A DNA stretch of 64,000 nucleotides, taken from Kingdonia uniflora (taxonomy: Eukaryota > Streptophyta > Magnoliopsida > Ranunculales > Circaeasteraceae). Of the stretch, positions 22,051 to 33,648 are shown piece after piece. The notes beneath the pieces are model-generated. The model was given only the letters and a program-made list of their open reading frames with translations, searched no databases and was not told where the DNA came from. The stretch covers positions 1,183,501-1,247,500 of the forward strand of contig JACGCM010001011.1 of the NCBI GenBank assembly GCA_014058105.1, written 5' to 3'. Position 1 is the stretch's first letter. Each line of letters begins with the position of its first letter. The translations under genes and the position numbers were made by a program.

Positions 22051-22700
22051 TGAGTGGGTCGAAGATGGTTTAATTCAAATTTTGGCCTTTTGACTCGCAT
22101 GAATGCCGTGAGATATTTCTTCCACCCAACCCCAATTGGGCTGAGCCTCCCTCGAAACCTGGTTGGTAGGCCGTCAGACAACATCATCTTGCTCGCACCA
22201 TTTTGGGAGGAAGGATGTGGGGCACTTGAGTCTCTCCTGATCCAAAATGAAATATATTTTGGTATCTTGTTGATCACTGAAACTGATTGAAGGAGGGAGA
22301 TACTTCAACTACAAGTGAAGAAAAGCTGATTGGTAGGTACTCAAGGATGGAGCGAGCAGTGCGGTAACTTAGAACAACATAGTCAAGACTGTAGATTAAC
22401 AAAGGTACATCTTTTTGAAGAACAGTGAAGGTATGATCATTATATGGTGTTGTTGTATATATGTCTGCCATGTACAAATACCATGTACGAAAGCAGGAGC
22501 TCTAATTTCACCTCTTTTGTGTGTAATCCAAATTTTTTGGTGACGGTGGCCAAAAGAGTTTATATAACAAACACCAACCTGAGTTTGAGTTGGTTGTAAT
22601 TTTGTACCCATTACCCCACTAGGATTACTATTATTATTATTGTTATGGGGTATGATAAATTTAGGGTAACAATGATGTCTGTCTGTCTGTCTATTTGTCT
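22051..22700 (+). other. Probable 3'UTR of TIC
   Basis: After the stop at 22048-22050 the sequence is T-rich with no open frame of interest. A short CTGT microsatellite (CTGTCTGTCTGTCTATTTGTCTC) lies at about 22678-22700. No clear AATAAA was assigned, so the cleavage site is unknown. Confidence 0.45.
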
Positions 22701-23581
22701 CATGTTTGAATTATTGTTTGTTGATTGTGGTCTCTTATTTTTATTTTTTATTTGGTTTTTGTACAATACTGGTGGTAATCAAATGGAGGTATGATTTTGG
22801 GGACCCATGAACTTGGTGGATATCTTTGGTTGATATCAGTGGGAGGTTTTGATGTTATCTAGTCATTTTATTAATGTTTATATATATAATTAGCAGGCCT
22901 TTTTTGAAATTTATTAATGATAGTTGGCGGCCCTCCGACTATATTAATTAATATAGTCTTTGTTTTTCCGTCATTGAACTGAAATCGCATCATATTTGGA
23001 TCAATCTACATTTCATCCGTTCGTTGGATAAGGTATTTCAATCTGTAGTCGTTGGACAAAGTTGGTTGAAAAAGACTTGCATCATCCCATTAGACGTTAA
23101 GTATTATCCAAGGCATTAATGATTTTGAAAATTAAGGGAAAGAAACAAATCATCTTCGATAGAGACAGTGGTGCCCAAACCACTTGCTTTGGTGGCTTTA
23201 GCCAAGGGCCGACCTTGTTCATTGTGGTGACTGTTGTATCAGGGCCTGCAAAGCTTGGAAGAAAAAAAGAATCCCACAATAGTTGAATGAGGAAGCATTT
23301 CCTGGAAAGATGAGTAATTGTGTGGAAGAGGAGTAACATACATGAGTATGGCGAGCTATGTCAATTTGTTTGTTGATTATGGATAATGAGGGGTGTAATT
23401 AGAAGAGTAGAAACAAATGAAGACTAGATCTAATATGTTTTTTTTGATGCGTCAAGTGTAAACTGCTGCTAGGTGAAAATGTGAGTCAATTGGAGATGCA
23501 CTTTTCATCATTACTAGTCCCTCACTTTATTAACATGTCCACAACACTCTCAAAACCTCCCAACCATCAAAGACTCCATTA
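22701..23581 (+). promoter_or_regulatory. TIC-AXR4 intergenic region, putative AXR4 promoter
   Basis: There is no gene in these 880 bases. The last 60 bases are C/A-rich (CATCAAAGACTCCATT), as expected for a 5'UTR. No specific regulatory element stands out. Confidence 0.35.
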
Positions 23582-26500
23582 ATGGCCATTATAGCAGAAG
23601 AACTTGAAGAAACACAACAACCCATCTCAACTTCAACACCTACTTCTAACACAGTATCAGTATCAAGTGCGTTTACTTTTTGGGCTTATTTCACTCTCCT
23701 TGTATCTCTCATCACTCTACTCTTCATATTTATCAATTATTTAACGCCAATAGATGATAAATCATGGTTTCTAAGCTTACCTACTGATGTTCGACTCCAT
23801 TACTCAAAGGGTAGAACCATTAAAGTTCAAACAACTTATGATGGATCCCCTTTCCAAGTTTTCGCTATCAAAAACGGTCCCAGAGCATCTGAGAGGCCGG
23901 AGACCGTGTTTTTGATTCATGGGTTTGGTTGTACTTCTTATTCTTTTAGGAATGTTGTTAGATCTTTGGGTTTGAATGGGTTTCGTGCTGTGGCAATTGA
24001 TCTCCCAGGGTCGGGGTTCTCTGATAGACTGCCGGTTGGAAATGGGGAGAGACGGGGTGGGGTTTTGGGGAGAATGTGGGATGTTTATAGTGATATTAAA
24101 GAGAAGGGTATATTTTGGGGGTTTGATCAGCTTGTCGAAACTGGGAGTATCCCTTATGAAGAACATATTGAGAAAAGTAGGGTTTTTACGGCCATTGGTG
24201 TATCGGAGGAGATTGGTCGTGTTATTGGGCAAGTGATTGATTCCATGGGTCTCTCGCCGGTGCATTTAGTTTTACATGATTCGGCTTTGTTAATGGCTGC
24301 AAATTGGGTTTCGGAGAATTCGGGATCTGTGAGTAGCTTAACTTTGGTTGATACTTCACCAAGGTTTACAGCTTTGCCCTTGGGGGTACTCGAAACGCCG
24401 ATTGTGAGAGAGCTTGTATTGGGTGTTTCTTATGTTTACGCTAAAGTTCTTAGGTTATGTTGTTCGAGATCAATGAAGATGTCAGTTGTAGAGTCTCATA
24501 GAGCTCTTTTGAGCGGTAGGAAAGGAATGAGAGCCATTGTTGAAGTAGCAAAGGGCTTGAATTATAGCTTTGATATGGGGGAGTGGCGTGGCTCAGATTC
24601 TATTAAGGACTTGCCAGTACAGGTGATCTGGTCTAGTAATTGGTCTGACAAATGGAGCGATGAAGGACGCCGCATTGCTGATTCACTTTCAGGAGCAAGT
24701 TTGGTTATGCATTCTGGTGGACGATGGCCACAGGTCAGTTTCAAGTTTTTCTTATTCTGTCTTTTATATTGTGTCAAGGTAATAAATATAATGACAACCA
24801 TATTGATTATTTCGTATCATGTTGGCATCGAAAACACGATTGTATGTCATATAACTTGTGAGCATGACCACTGTATTTGACATGGCTCTGACCACTCAAT
24901 TAAATTGAGCGGTCCTAGTGTAGATGGTGAATTTACCTGGGAAACATGGAGTCCATATGATTGTTTTTTTAAGTGGTGCCTAATTTGTATTCCATGTGAA
25001 TGATTTTCGTGTTAATGCCATGCCATATTCATGATGGTTTAACATGAAGTGTTGTAGGTGGTCACTTTTTTTAGTTGTGGGCTTCACAAGTGGTCCTAGG
25101 TTTGATAGCTACTAGGCACTTCCTAATGTTCACAAATTTGGACACGTGACTTTGGTTGGTTTTGAGGGATGCGAGTGCTTGTCAATGGGTGCAATCTGAA
25201 TGATTCAGTTGACCAAGGAAGAGTGTTAGAACTAGCAAGATTAGAGCATATCCGACGTGAGTGATATTTCTATCATCGTATACTCAAAAATCACTTAGCC
25301 AAATCTGAAAAGCGAAGAGATGTTCCACGTATCACTTAGCCAACTCTGAAAAGCGAAGATATGTTCCACGTTTGAGCGAGTGCAACATGCTTGGTTGATT
25401 ATGACAAAGAGTCGAACTTCCCTCTCTTCCCACATATCCGCCCATTTTCATTTTTACTTTTCCTCCTATTACGCTAGATCCTTTTCTCATATTTCCCCTT
25501 TTGAGCTAATAAAATAAAAAGATCTGGATAATATTTTCTAGGATAGTTCAGTTTTGAGGGAACTGACACCCTTTTATTTGGTGTCAAACTTCAGAAAAAA
25601 ATAAAAATAGAGGGAACTTGAGTAGGTTCAATGGTGTGTGATACATAATCTAAAAAAAGTGGAGGGGACATACTGTCATTTTGTAAATTTGTAGGTGTTC
25701 ATAGTTGCAAATGCCCAATTATTTATTAAACTGCGAAAAGAACATACCCCTTCATTTATGAAACAGTAAAAGTCTTCAACCATTACAGATTCCTTCCTCT
25801 TTCTTTGATATAAATTTAGTAGCTGATAGTTCTCTAGATAATCCTTATTCTATCTGAGTGAGACAGAATGTCCCATGAATAGTCGTTTATGAAGTCAGTT
25901 AGGTCGTGTGGGGGGAAGGAATTGGTATTTACTTCAAGTAGGGAATTGGGGGTCTGTTCTATTGGTATCTCTGGTCAGAACGTACTGGCTTGAAACTGAT
26001 CCTATGTCCACGAGCATATACTTAGGATGGGAACCAGATCCCTCTTAAAGTGCTAAAGCCTTAATAAATAAAATATAGAAAAGAGGAGAGTAAGTATATT
26101 GCATTTTACGAATCCAGACGTGGTTAAACTTTGGAGTGCCAGTTGACTTTGGCCAAATCACTCCATATGCTCTCTTGATGCAGCTAATAAAGGTGTCGAT
26201 CTTGTGAGGAATACGCTTTCAAGCCCATTGTTACACTTGATCCTACTCAGACATAAGGAGTCTGACAAGGGAGAGAAGTTGATCTTATAGGAATTTGAGA
26301 GGGGCGTGAAGGGAAAAAATATGGTTGTTGAAGAGAATCAATTATAGACCATAAGCTACACATACGTCCAATTCATAAAACAAAACTAGAGACTGGGGTT
26401 TATAGAAGTTATTAAGAGAGAAATCTAGAGAGTGAAAATCCCAAGAGAAAGTTAGGGGAGAGAGTTTAGATTGAGAGAATGTACAAAGAGAAAAGGAGTG

Positions 26501-29010
26501 AAAATTTGGGGAGCGAGAAACTCGAAGGAGGAAATCCTTTGATAAAAGTAGGCGGTGCCATCGACAGCATGCCACAAACATCTTAATCGTTGCAAATAAG
26601 GATATCGTAGATTGGCATATCCACCCCTTTTCATTTTAACTTTTCCTCCCAATACGCTAGATCTTTTTCTTATATTTCCCCCTTCTGAGCTAATAAAATA
26701 AAAATATCTGGATAAAATTTTGTAAGATAGTTCAATTTGAGGAATTGACACCTTTTATTTGGTGTGTGAAACTTCAGGAAAAATAAAAATAGAGGTACTT
26801 GAGTAGGTTCAATGGTGCGTGATACATAATCTAAAAAAGTGGAGGGGACATAGTGTCATTTGTAAATTAGTAGGTGTTCATAGTTGTAGATGCCCAACTA
26901 TTTATTAAACCGCAAAAGAGCATACCCCTTCATTTATGTAGAACTAAAAGTCTTTAACCATTACAGTGTCCTTCCTCTTTCTTTGATATAACTTTACTAA
27001 CTGACAGTTCTCTAGATATTCCTTAGTCTATCCGAGTGAGATGGAATGTCCCATGAATAGTTGTTTAAGAAGTCAGTGAGGTCATAAGATGGGAAGGAAT
27101 TGGTATCATATGAGGATCCGTAGGCATTACTTTGGGTTACGAATTGAGGGTCTGTTCTGTTGGTATCTCTGGTCAGAACGTGCTGGCTTGAAACTGATCC
27201 TATATCCACAGCATATACTTGGGATGGGAACCAGATCCCTCTTAAAGTGCTAAAACCTTGAGAAATAAAATCTAGGAAAGAGGGGAGTAACTATATTGCA
27301 TTTTACGAATCCAAATGTGTTAAACATTAAAGTGCCAGTTGACTTTGGCTAAATCACTCCATAGGCACCCTTGGCACTGCTAATAAAGGTTCCGACCTTG
27401 TGAAAAAAATGCTTCCAAGCCCATTATGCACTTGATCCTACTTGGACATAAGGAGTCTGAGAAGGGAGAGAAGTACGTCTTATAGAGAATTTGAGAGGGA
27501 CCTGAAGAGAAAAAATATGGTGGTCGAAGAGAATCAATTATAAACCATAAGCTACACACACGCCCAATTCATAAAACAAAACTAGATTACTGGGCGTGCT
27601 TTTGGTGCCAATGTTGTAGGAGGAACTAACATCGTTTGGACATCTCTAGAGATAGAGGGCCTTGCGTGTGTGTGCCAAAACTATTGAGAGAAAATCTAAA
27701 GACTAAATTTGAACTGGGAAAATCTGGATAGAGAAAATTTTGACTAAGAGAATATAGATAGAAAATATGGATGTGGAAAACCTAAGGAGGAGAAACTGGG
27801 GTTTATAGAAGTTATTAAAGAAAGAAATCTAGAGAGCGAAAATCCAAAGAGAAAGTTAGGGGAGAGAGTTACAGGGAAAGTTTTGGATTGAGATAATGTA
27901 CAAAAGAGAAAAGGAGTCAAAATTTCGGGAACGAGAAATCGGAAGGAGGAAATCCTTTGAGAAAAGTAGGCGGTGACATCAACAGCAAGCCACAAACATC
28001 TTAATCGTTGCAAATAAGAACATAGTAGATTTTATTTTATTCTTCACTTTCCCCCATTCAACTGATCAAAGGAAATTTCATTTTCAACCATTATAATAAT
28101 TCCTTTTCTTCTGGTTTCTATGAACACGATCTAAAGTCCACAAATTGACGCATTTTAGATTAAAAAATATGTGGCTATTCCAAGGGTTACAGGGTATTGT
28201 TAAAGGTCATTGGGATTAAAGAATTTATGGAGGTGGATTTTGGTAGTGGATGTGAGGTTGAGATATGAGGGAGTTGAATTTTGAAATCCAAGCGACAGTT
28301 ACAAAGAGGAGGTATACTCTCAATCAAATGTGTTAGATTGGGCGAAAAGCATATGAACAGAGTATCAAATGTGGGCTAATCTATAGAAAGTACTCTGAGG
28401 CAGTAGTCGAAAACAACGTCCGAATAGCCACCGAGGAGCTTCCCTTGGGCGGAGAACTTACCATTTCACTTGCTATCTACTTGATTTACACGGACGTCTA
28501 GGAAGTGATCATCACACAGTTTGATTGACGCACCTACATAACATATGTAATCTAGTGCCTTGCCAAAAAAGAAGAAGAAAGAAAAACATAAAACACTCGA
28601 AATCTAGAGGTAAAGTTTTAACAAACTTGTAATCAGTACAAAATTTTGTTCAGAGTTTTTTGTGGCCAATGATGATCCAGTAAGAGACACTTTATAGATA
28701 CAATAACTGAATATATTGAATATATTTGAAAGGTTTGTTCTTTTTTCTCCACGCCTCACAAAATGTTATTTGTTTGGATGAATATTTTCAGGAAGATGCA
28801 TCAGATGAGGTAGCTGAAGCTATCACTCACTTTATTTCCTCATTGCCCAAGTCCGTTAAACAAGTAAAGAAAGAGCCTCTGCCAGAACATATTCAGAAAA
28901 TGTTTGATGAAGCAAAAAAGGGTGACCATCATCATGGTCATGAGCACCACGGGGATCATACACCTGGTTACATGGATGCATACGGGCTGGGCCAGGGCTG
29001 GGGGAGTTGA
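23582..29010 (+). CDS. AXR4: AUXIN RESISTANT 4 (AXR4), AUX1 trafficking factor, two exons
   Basis: Exon 1 is 23582-24733 and exon 2 is 28792-29010; joined in phase 0 they give 456 residues, near the 473 of Arabidopsis AXR4. An N-terminal membrane segment (FWAYFTLLVSLITLLFIF, about 35-52) precedes the AXR4 block SWFLSLPTDVRLHYSKGRTI, then an alpha/beta-hydrolase-like fold: VFLIHGFGCTS, AIDLPGSGFSD, VHLVLHDSALLMAANWVSEN. The nucleophile elbow is HDSAL rather than GxSxG, as in Arabidopsis AXR4. Exon 1 ends HSGGRWPQ; exon 2 starts EDASDEVAEA and finishes with a His-rich tail and GYMDAYGLGQGWG. In Arabidopsis AXR4 resides in the ER and is required for plasma-membrane delivery of the auxin influx carrier AUX1. 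The 4058-bp intron is enlarged by repeats. Exon 1 read through would end in frame at 24880, so failure to splice would truncate the protein. Confidence 0.95.
25436..28030. repeat. Tandem direct duplication inside the AXR4 intron
   Basis: Copy A is about 25436-26619 and copy B about 26618-28030. Both run from TTTTCATTTT(T/A)ACTTTTCCTCC and GAGCTAATAAAATAAAAA through CAGTTGACTTTGGC to GGAGGAAATCCTTTGA and CATCTTAATCGTTGCAAATAAG. Copy B has about 210 extra bases (27592-27795) exactly where copy A joins at an ACTGGG motif that occurs at both ends of the extra block, so copy A probably lost it. On the minus strand of both copies an exon-like segment is preserved (WFPSQVYAVDIGSVSSQ, then DLTDFLNNYSWDI at 27012-27260). 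I could not assign this segment to a family. Confidence 0.8.
28031..28791 (+). other. Remaining 3' part of the AXR4 intron
   Basis: No gene is seen. At 28545-28575 the sequence GTAATCTAGTGCCTTGCCAA followed by AAAAAGAAGAAGAAAG resembles the 3' end of a plant SINE, but no A/B boxes were recognised. The acceptor is ATTTTCAG at 28784-28791. Confidence 0.4.
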
Positions 29011-29727
29011 AATTGTTTCTTCTTTCTCTACACTGGTTTTGACAAGGAATCCAACATCAGATCCTGATCCCTGAATGTTTTGTTCCTCATTCCGCTGGCA
29101 AATGGGTTTGGCGAGACTTCTTTTACTGGGCCATTCATTCACGAAGGGTGTTCAGTCAGCTATTGTGTACCAAAAGACAGTTTTCTCAGTGGAGCTTTAG
29201 GAATTTGTTAGGGTTTGGTATGTTTTGTGAAAATGTAACTCATATTTTAACTTTCAATGATATCTAGCTCATAGTGTTCTCTGTTGCCTTACAATCATCT
29301 TTATTCCTAAGCCAATCTTATTTGAAACTCCAATCCAAATGTATCCTTGTTTTTCAAAACATGAAAATTTTGGAACTCTGTAAGGACCTCCAATCGTAAA
29401 CAAATTTTGATGAGATGCTCTTATGCGTCTCTTGCAACTTTAAGACGAGCTCCATGCTCACGGTGGGAACTTGAAAAAACTATTTGTATAGTGTTTAACC
29501 GAAGTATGAGAGAAAATATAGGATTTGCCCGGAAGATATTATGCCACCTTAGCAACAATATCTTTTTGTTTATGTATGCACCTTATTTTATGGCCATGTT
29601 TCCATCCAAAAAATCTATGAAAACTCGAGTTTATTAAAACAAGAGTTCAGTAGAAGCAAAATTGCAGCTGAAAGGCAAAACAAGAGTTCAAGCAAAATTG
29701 CAAAGCTGAAAAGCAAAACAAGAGTTC
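29011..29727 (+). other. AXR4 3'UTR and downstream spacer with a short tandem repeat
   Basis: The first 250 bases are probably 3'UTR. At 29638-29727 a motif AAAACAAGAGTTC(A/T)G recurs three times about 36-42 bases apart, together with GCAAAATTGCA, forming a small tandem repeat just before the Tat LTR. No gene was recognised. Confidence 0.45.
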
Positions 29728-30209
29728 TGTAAGGGCTTGTTCCGAATCTCGATCTCAAGCCTTAGTTTCGAGCAACATACATTTACTCGACCTCGTCAAC
29801 ATACGATAACATGGCACATTTATGGTACATTATGAGACAGTTACCAAGAAAAATTAGACTGTTACACAACCATTAAGAAGACTCATCAAAACTATGTTGT
29901 AACATTCGTCATTAAAGGAGATAACAACCATAATATGAGACCTATAAATAAGACCAATGAATAACAAATTAGATACAAGTTTTTATGTTTAGAAGATCTA
30001 AGCAATACTACTAAGAATACTTGTTGTAATAGGTAGTCACTCAATCAATAAGATCATTAATTTTAAATCCTCAAGAGAGATCGTGGTTTTTACTTATTCA
30101 GAGGTTTCCACACTAATTCTAATGTGTTGTTGATTATTTGTTATTGCTAGTGTTCTGATCACATTCGGTGTGAGATACTAAGTTCGAGATCCAAAATTAG
30201 GCTCTTACA
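29728..30209 (+). repeat. 5' LTR (482 bp) of the truncated Tat-type element
   Basis: It starts TGTAAGGGCTTG and ends GGCTCTTACA. Internal similarity to the LTR at 9724 includes CTCAATCAATAA, TCCTCAAG(A)GxxGAGxTCGTGG and GAGGTTTCCAC. The two belong to related but distinct families. Confidence 0.75.
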
Positions 30210-30869
30210 TTTGGCACCGTCTATGGCCGTCTATGGGAACGACAGGATTCGCCACAAGTATCAAGTCTAACAGTTACTAATCAATCTCGCGATGAGAAAT
30301 TTCAGCCAATAAGCTTGACAGTTGACCACATTATCAAGCTCTTCGCCAGCATTCTGTTCAAGCTTATTCTCAAGCTCATTACCAGATTAAAGCTCAAGCT
30401 CAATACCATCTCTTTGGTGTGATAAATTCTGCTCGAGCACATTATTAAGCTCTTCACCAGTCTTCAACTACACTCCATGTTTGACCTCAATGCCAAACTC
30501 GGTGTTCGGCCTCATCATTAAACTCAATGCTCAACCTTATTATTAAGCCTTTTACCAGCTCTCAATTCAAGTTCGTTAACAAGATCGTATCTAATAAGGT
30601 GCTCATAGTCGAGGTATTCGAGTCAGTTACAAATTCGTTTTCAAGAAGAATGCTCGAGCACATAACTCAAGCTCATCATCAGATAAAAATTTATTGCCAA
30701 TTCTTTATCAAGCTCGATGCTCAAGCACATAACTTAAAGTTCGTCGTCAGGTCAGTAATTGGTTTATCTAATTCGACATAGAAGTTACTGCTTGCTTCCT
30801 CCAATATACAAACCCCAAGTATTGGATTCAGTCAATCGACTTAAATTATACTTAGGGGCGAGCTTGACC

Positions 30870-31217
30870 AACATATTACATGCCAACAATTGGTTTGTCC
30901 AATTTGACTAACACATAACATATTATAGGTCAATAATTGGTTTATCCAATTCGACCAACATATTACAGGTCAATAATTGGTTCGTCCAATTCAACCAACA
31001 CATTGCAGGTCAAGTATTGGTTCATCCAATTCGACCAATACATTACAGGTCAACAATTGGTTCATCTAATTTGACCAATACATTACAAATCAACAATTGG
31101 TTCATCCAATGCGATCAACATATTACAAGTCAATAATTGGTTCGTCCAATTCGACCAACACATTACATATTACAGGTCAACTATTAGTTCATCCAATTTG
31201 ACCAACACATTACACGT
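30870..31217 (+). repeat. 40-bp minisatellite with an internal inverted repeat
   Basis: About eight units of the form ATTACAGGTCAATAATTGG + TTCGTCCAATTCGACCAACAC follow each other with a 40-base period, some with small insertions (CATAACATATTATAGG). Each unit contains the inverted repeat AATTGG...CCAATT. The same unit occurs two to four times in the element at 9.7-13.4 kb. Confidence 0.85.
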
Positions 31218-31467
31218 CGACTATACAGCTAAAATGAACATCTATTATACATTTCTACTATACCTGTTACTCATCTACTATATAACTAAAATGAACATCT
31301 ATTATACATTTCTACAGATATCCCAAATCTAATATAACGCAGTTCACACGGAGCAAATGAGTACATTATTTTCTCTCCATCCTCAAAGGACGAGGAGACT
31401 ATTTTTTCTTCCTGCCATACTCGGGCTACTTGCCTGACCAGCATCATCATAATGGAAATTTACAATC
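31218..31467. other. Spacer with a two-copy 50-bp repeat
   Basis: CTAAAATGAACATCTATTAT + ACATTTCTAC occurs twice (about 31229 and 31285). Nothing else was recognised. Confidence 0.4.
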
Positions 31468-31815
31468 TCTTGCTGGCGCCACATCTGTCGACAACGAGGA
31501 ACTAGATTTTTCAAACCCTTTATCTTTTTTATCCTTCATAAACTACTGATTTTCGTCCTTCGCATTTTCAACATCAAAATCCTTCCTATAATTAGTAATA
31601 TACTTTCTAAATTCATCCTCCACTCTAGCCAGCTCGCTACCATAATACTCAATCACTGTCTCTATATGACGCTCCTGGTCAGTATGAGCTACCACTTGTG
31701 CTCGCTTAGGGTATAAAAATGCCCTCATCTGCTTGCTCACCTCATATAGACGTTTGCGAGTATCTTTTTGGCACACTTCTAAGGTTTTCAATTCCTTTTC
31801 CACTTTCTGTCTCAA
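31468..31815 (-). pseudogene. C-terminal relic of a Tat accessory ORF (coiled coil)
   Basis: On the minus strand, 31815-31543 gives 90 codons rich in charged residues: VEKELKTLEVCQKDTRKRLY, RHIETVIEYYGSELARVEDE, FRKYITNYRKDFDVEN. This is coiled-coil-like and resembles the C-terminal part of the accessory ORF at 47.6-49.7 kb in composition and placement. After the stop, continuing sense (KDKGFEKSSSSLS) suggests a longer ancestral frame. It is cut at 31877 by the LTR. Function is unknown. Confidence 0.45.
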
Positions 31816-31877
31816 CTCTCAATGCTATCTCCTCTGTAACTCGAGCTGTAAGACATATGTTTTGTTAGGTACACAAC

Positions 31878-32901
31878 TGTAATGACTAGTTTTTCGGATG
31901 GTAAACTTTGCCAATAATTTTAGTAATGAGGTTATGATGATCACGCAGATAAAGTTAGAACACATTAGATTTTACGTAGAAACTCAGTAAAACTTAAGAA
32001 AAACCACGACCTCGAAGAGGATTTTAGATGTAAATCTAATATGTGCTAGATTATTACATTTTTTAGAGATATTTGATAAGTATACTAAAAAATGATTTGT
32101 AAAAATTTATCCTAGTTGACATATGCTCTGCCTGTATTTATAATAGATACAGACAGTTACAAAATAATTGGTCTCATGGTTTAATGAGTGATGGGCAAAC
32201 TTTACGGATCATGTGCAACGACTCTATTTGATTAAGCTCAACAGTTATTGTAGAGCTTCAAGATGTGTAGATGTGGGCCTGATGAAAGGCATGAAAAATG
32301 CCTATTTTTGTCCTTCAATTTACATTATCTAGGAACTTATTTTATGTTTCACTGGGCCTAATTGAAGTATGTTTGACTATTGCAGGTAAAGAGACATTTG
32401 TAATCAAACCCTTCTTAAAGCCCAACTCTTACAAGCTAAAGAGCTGCTGGAGATGATCAGTTGTTAAGAGCTGTTAGAGATGACTTTGTACCAAGAGCTG
32501 CTGGAGCTGCTAGAAGACTTAGTAGTCAAGCCTAGCTAAAATCTCTCCACAAAATCAGAAGTGGTTGAGGAAGATGAGGAATTTGAGTTAGGTTAAGAGG
32601 GAGAGTTGTAAAGAAAGAAGAAAAATTATCTTCTTAGTTTTTTCTTTTTTCTACCATAGTTCTTATTTCTGTTTGATGAAAACCATTTTCAATCAATAAA
32701 AACCAGTTTTTATTCATGATTTTGATCTTTGCATCCTTGAGAACGAAACCCTCTATGTTTCAACACCCGGTTTGATACGGATTATCACCTGACACCTCTG
32801 ACTTGGTTTTGCTAACTCCTCCTTGTCAAATATGGGGATCAAATGATAAGATATCTTCGACTGGACTCTATTTAGCTTATCCTTATCAATTCTGGACTAC
32901 A
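31878..32901 (-). repeat. LTR of the 38-47 kb Tat family, split by an Athila solo LTR
   Basis: On the plus strand it starts TGTAATGACTAG and ends TCTGGACTACA; without the nested 510 bases it is about 514 bp and aligns with the LTR at 46962-47487 along its whole length. No primer site follows it on the minus strand, so it is not an intact 5' LTR. Flanks ACAAC and ATCGC do not match, so if it is a solo LTR its target duplication has been lost. Confidence 0.7.
32283..32787 (+). repeat. Athila solo LTR (505 bp) with CCTGA target duplication
   Basis: It starts TGAAAGGCATG and ends GGATTATCA and aligns with the LTRs of the full Athila element at 49729 and 59197, which are also 505 bp. It is flanked by CCTGA on both sides (32278-32282 and 32788-32792). 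The sister LTR at 47370-47380 has the empty site GGGCCTGAAACC, which confirms the insertion point. Confidence 0.92.
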
Positions 32902-33640
32902 ATCGCCATATTCTCAATACAATTACTTGTTGTGTCGAGAAGAACATTCTGAACCGTGTGGCTGCAGTGTAGAACAATCATGTGTCTTGCTGCAAATATA
33001 AAATAATTGATATAAATGAAAGATATGGGTCATTGGTTGCAAAGAACAATGGCTAGGTGTATTACTGTAGGTGATGTATTAAGTTATAAGGAATTCATGT
33101 CCAGTCTCTATTTGTGTGTTTGAGAATTACAGTGGCAAAGATAGGGAAAATATAGGAGGTAGAGATGTATGTGGATGGTTTAGAGCAGCAGTGTAATAGT
33201 CTATTATCTTTTAGGGTATGAAAGTACCTAGACTTTGAGAAGAGGTGTGCCAAGCATTTTAAAAAGCTAGTCTAAGAGTCACGAAGGGTTGTATCGAACC
33301 ATTACGTGGGGCCTATAAATAGTGCTTCAGGTGCCGACTGTTCACATTTTATTTCTCCAAGAAAATTTGAATGTAATTCTTTGTGCTCTGCTGTTGCTAA
33401 TCCTTCCATCATTGGTTCAGAGGAGATTGTTGTGCTAATTAAGAGGGCAAAACTTGCAAAGGAGAGAGACTCACAAGCTGCTCGTCAACAAGGTTGGTAT
33501 TTGTGTTTTTGAAATTTTGATTCGATTGTTATTGCATGTAATGATGATTTCATACAAACCCATTATAGTTTATAATTGGACTAGTACTACCCGTGACTAC
33601 GCACGGGGAAGTACATCAATTTATGCATTAACACATTGCT
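32902..33640. other. Unassigned spacer with one exon-like open frame
   Basis: A short frame at 33306-33505 on the plus strand (NPSIIGSEEIVVLIKRAKLA, then KERDSQAARQQ) reads like protein and is followed by a possible donor (AAGGTTGGT). I do not recognise the family and see no neighbouring exon. It may be a captured gene fragment. Confidence 0.25.
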
Positions 33641-33648
33641 GATAACAC

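Larger units (their letters stand above)
29728..31217 (+). mobile_element. Truncated Tat-type LTR retrotransposon (5' LTR and satellite region)
   Basis: It consists of a 5' LTR (29728-30209), a primer site TTTGGCACCGTCTATGG with a short duplication (ATGGCCGTCTATGGG), then about 650 bases of non-coding DNA homologous to the 3' part of the 9.7-kb element and a 40-bp tandem array. Gag and pol have been deleted. The 3' LTR is not visible. The accessory-ORF relic at 31468-31815 may belong to it. Confidence 0.65.

Noticed and set aside
23804..24265. 153-codon minus-strand frame over AXR4
   Set aside because: Antisense shadow of the conserved AXR4 exon 1.
24734..24880. Extension of AXR4 exon 1 to a stop at 24880
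   Set aside because: The conserved frame continues at 28792 after a GT-AG intron (HSGGRWPQ to EDASDEVAEA); the extension has no similarity to the family.
30870..31217. CRISPR-like array of 40-bp repeats
   Set aside because: The repeats are contiguous with no unique spacers, and the host is a plant; it is a retrotransposon minisatellite.
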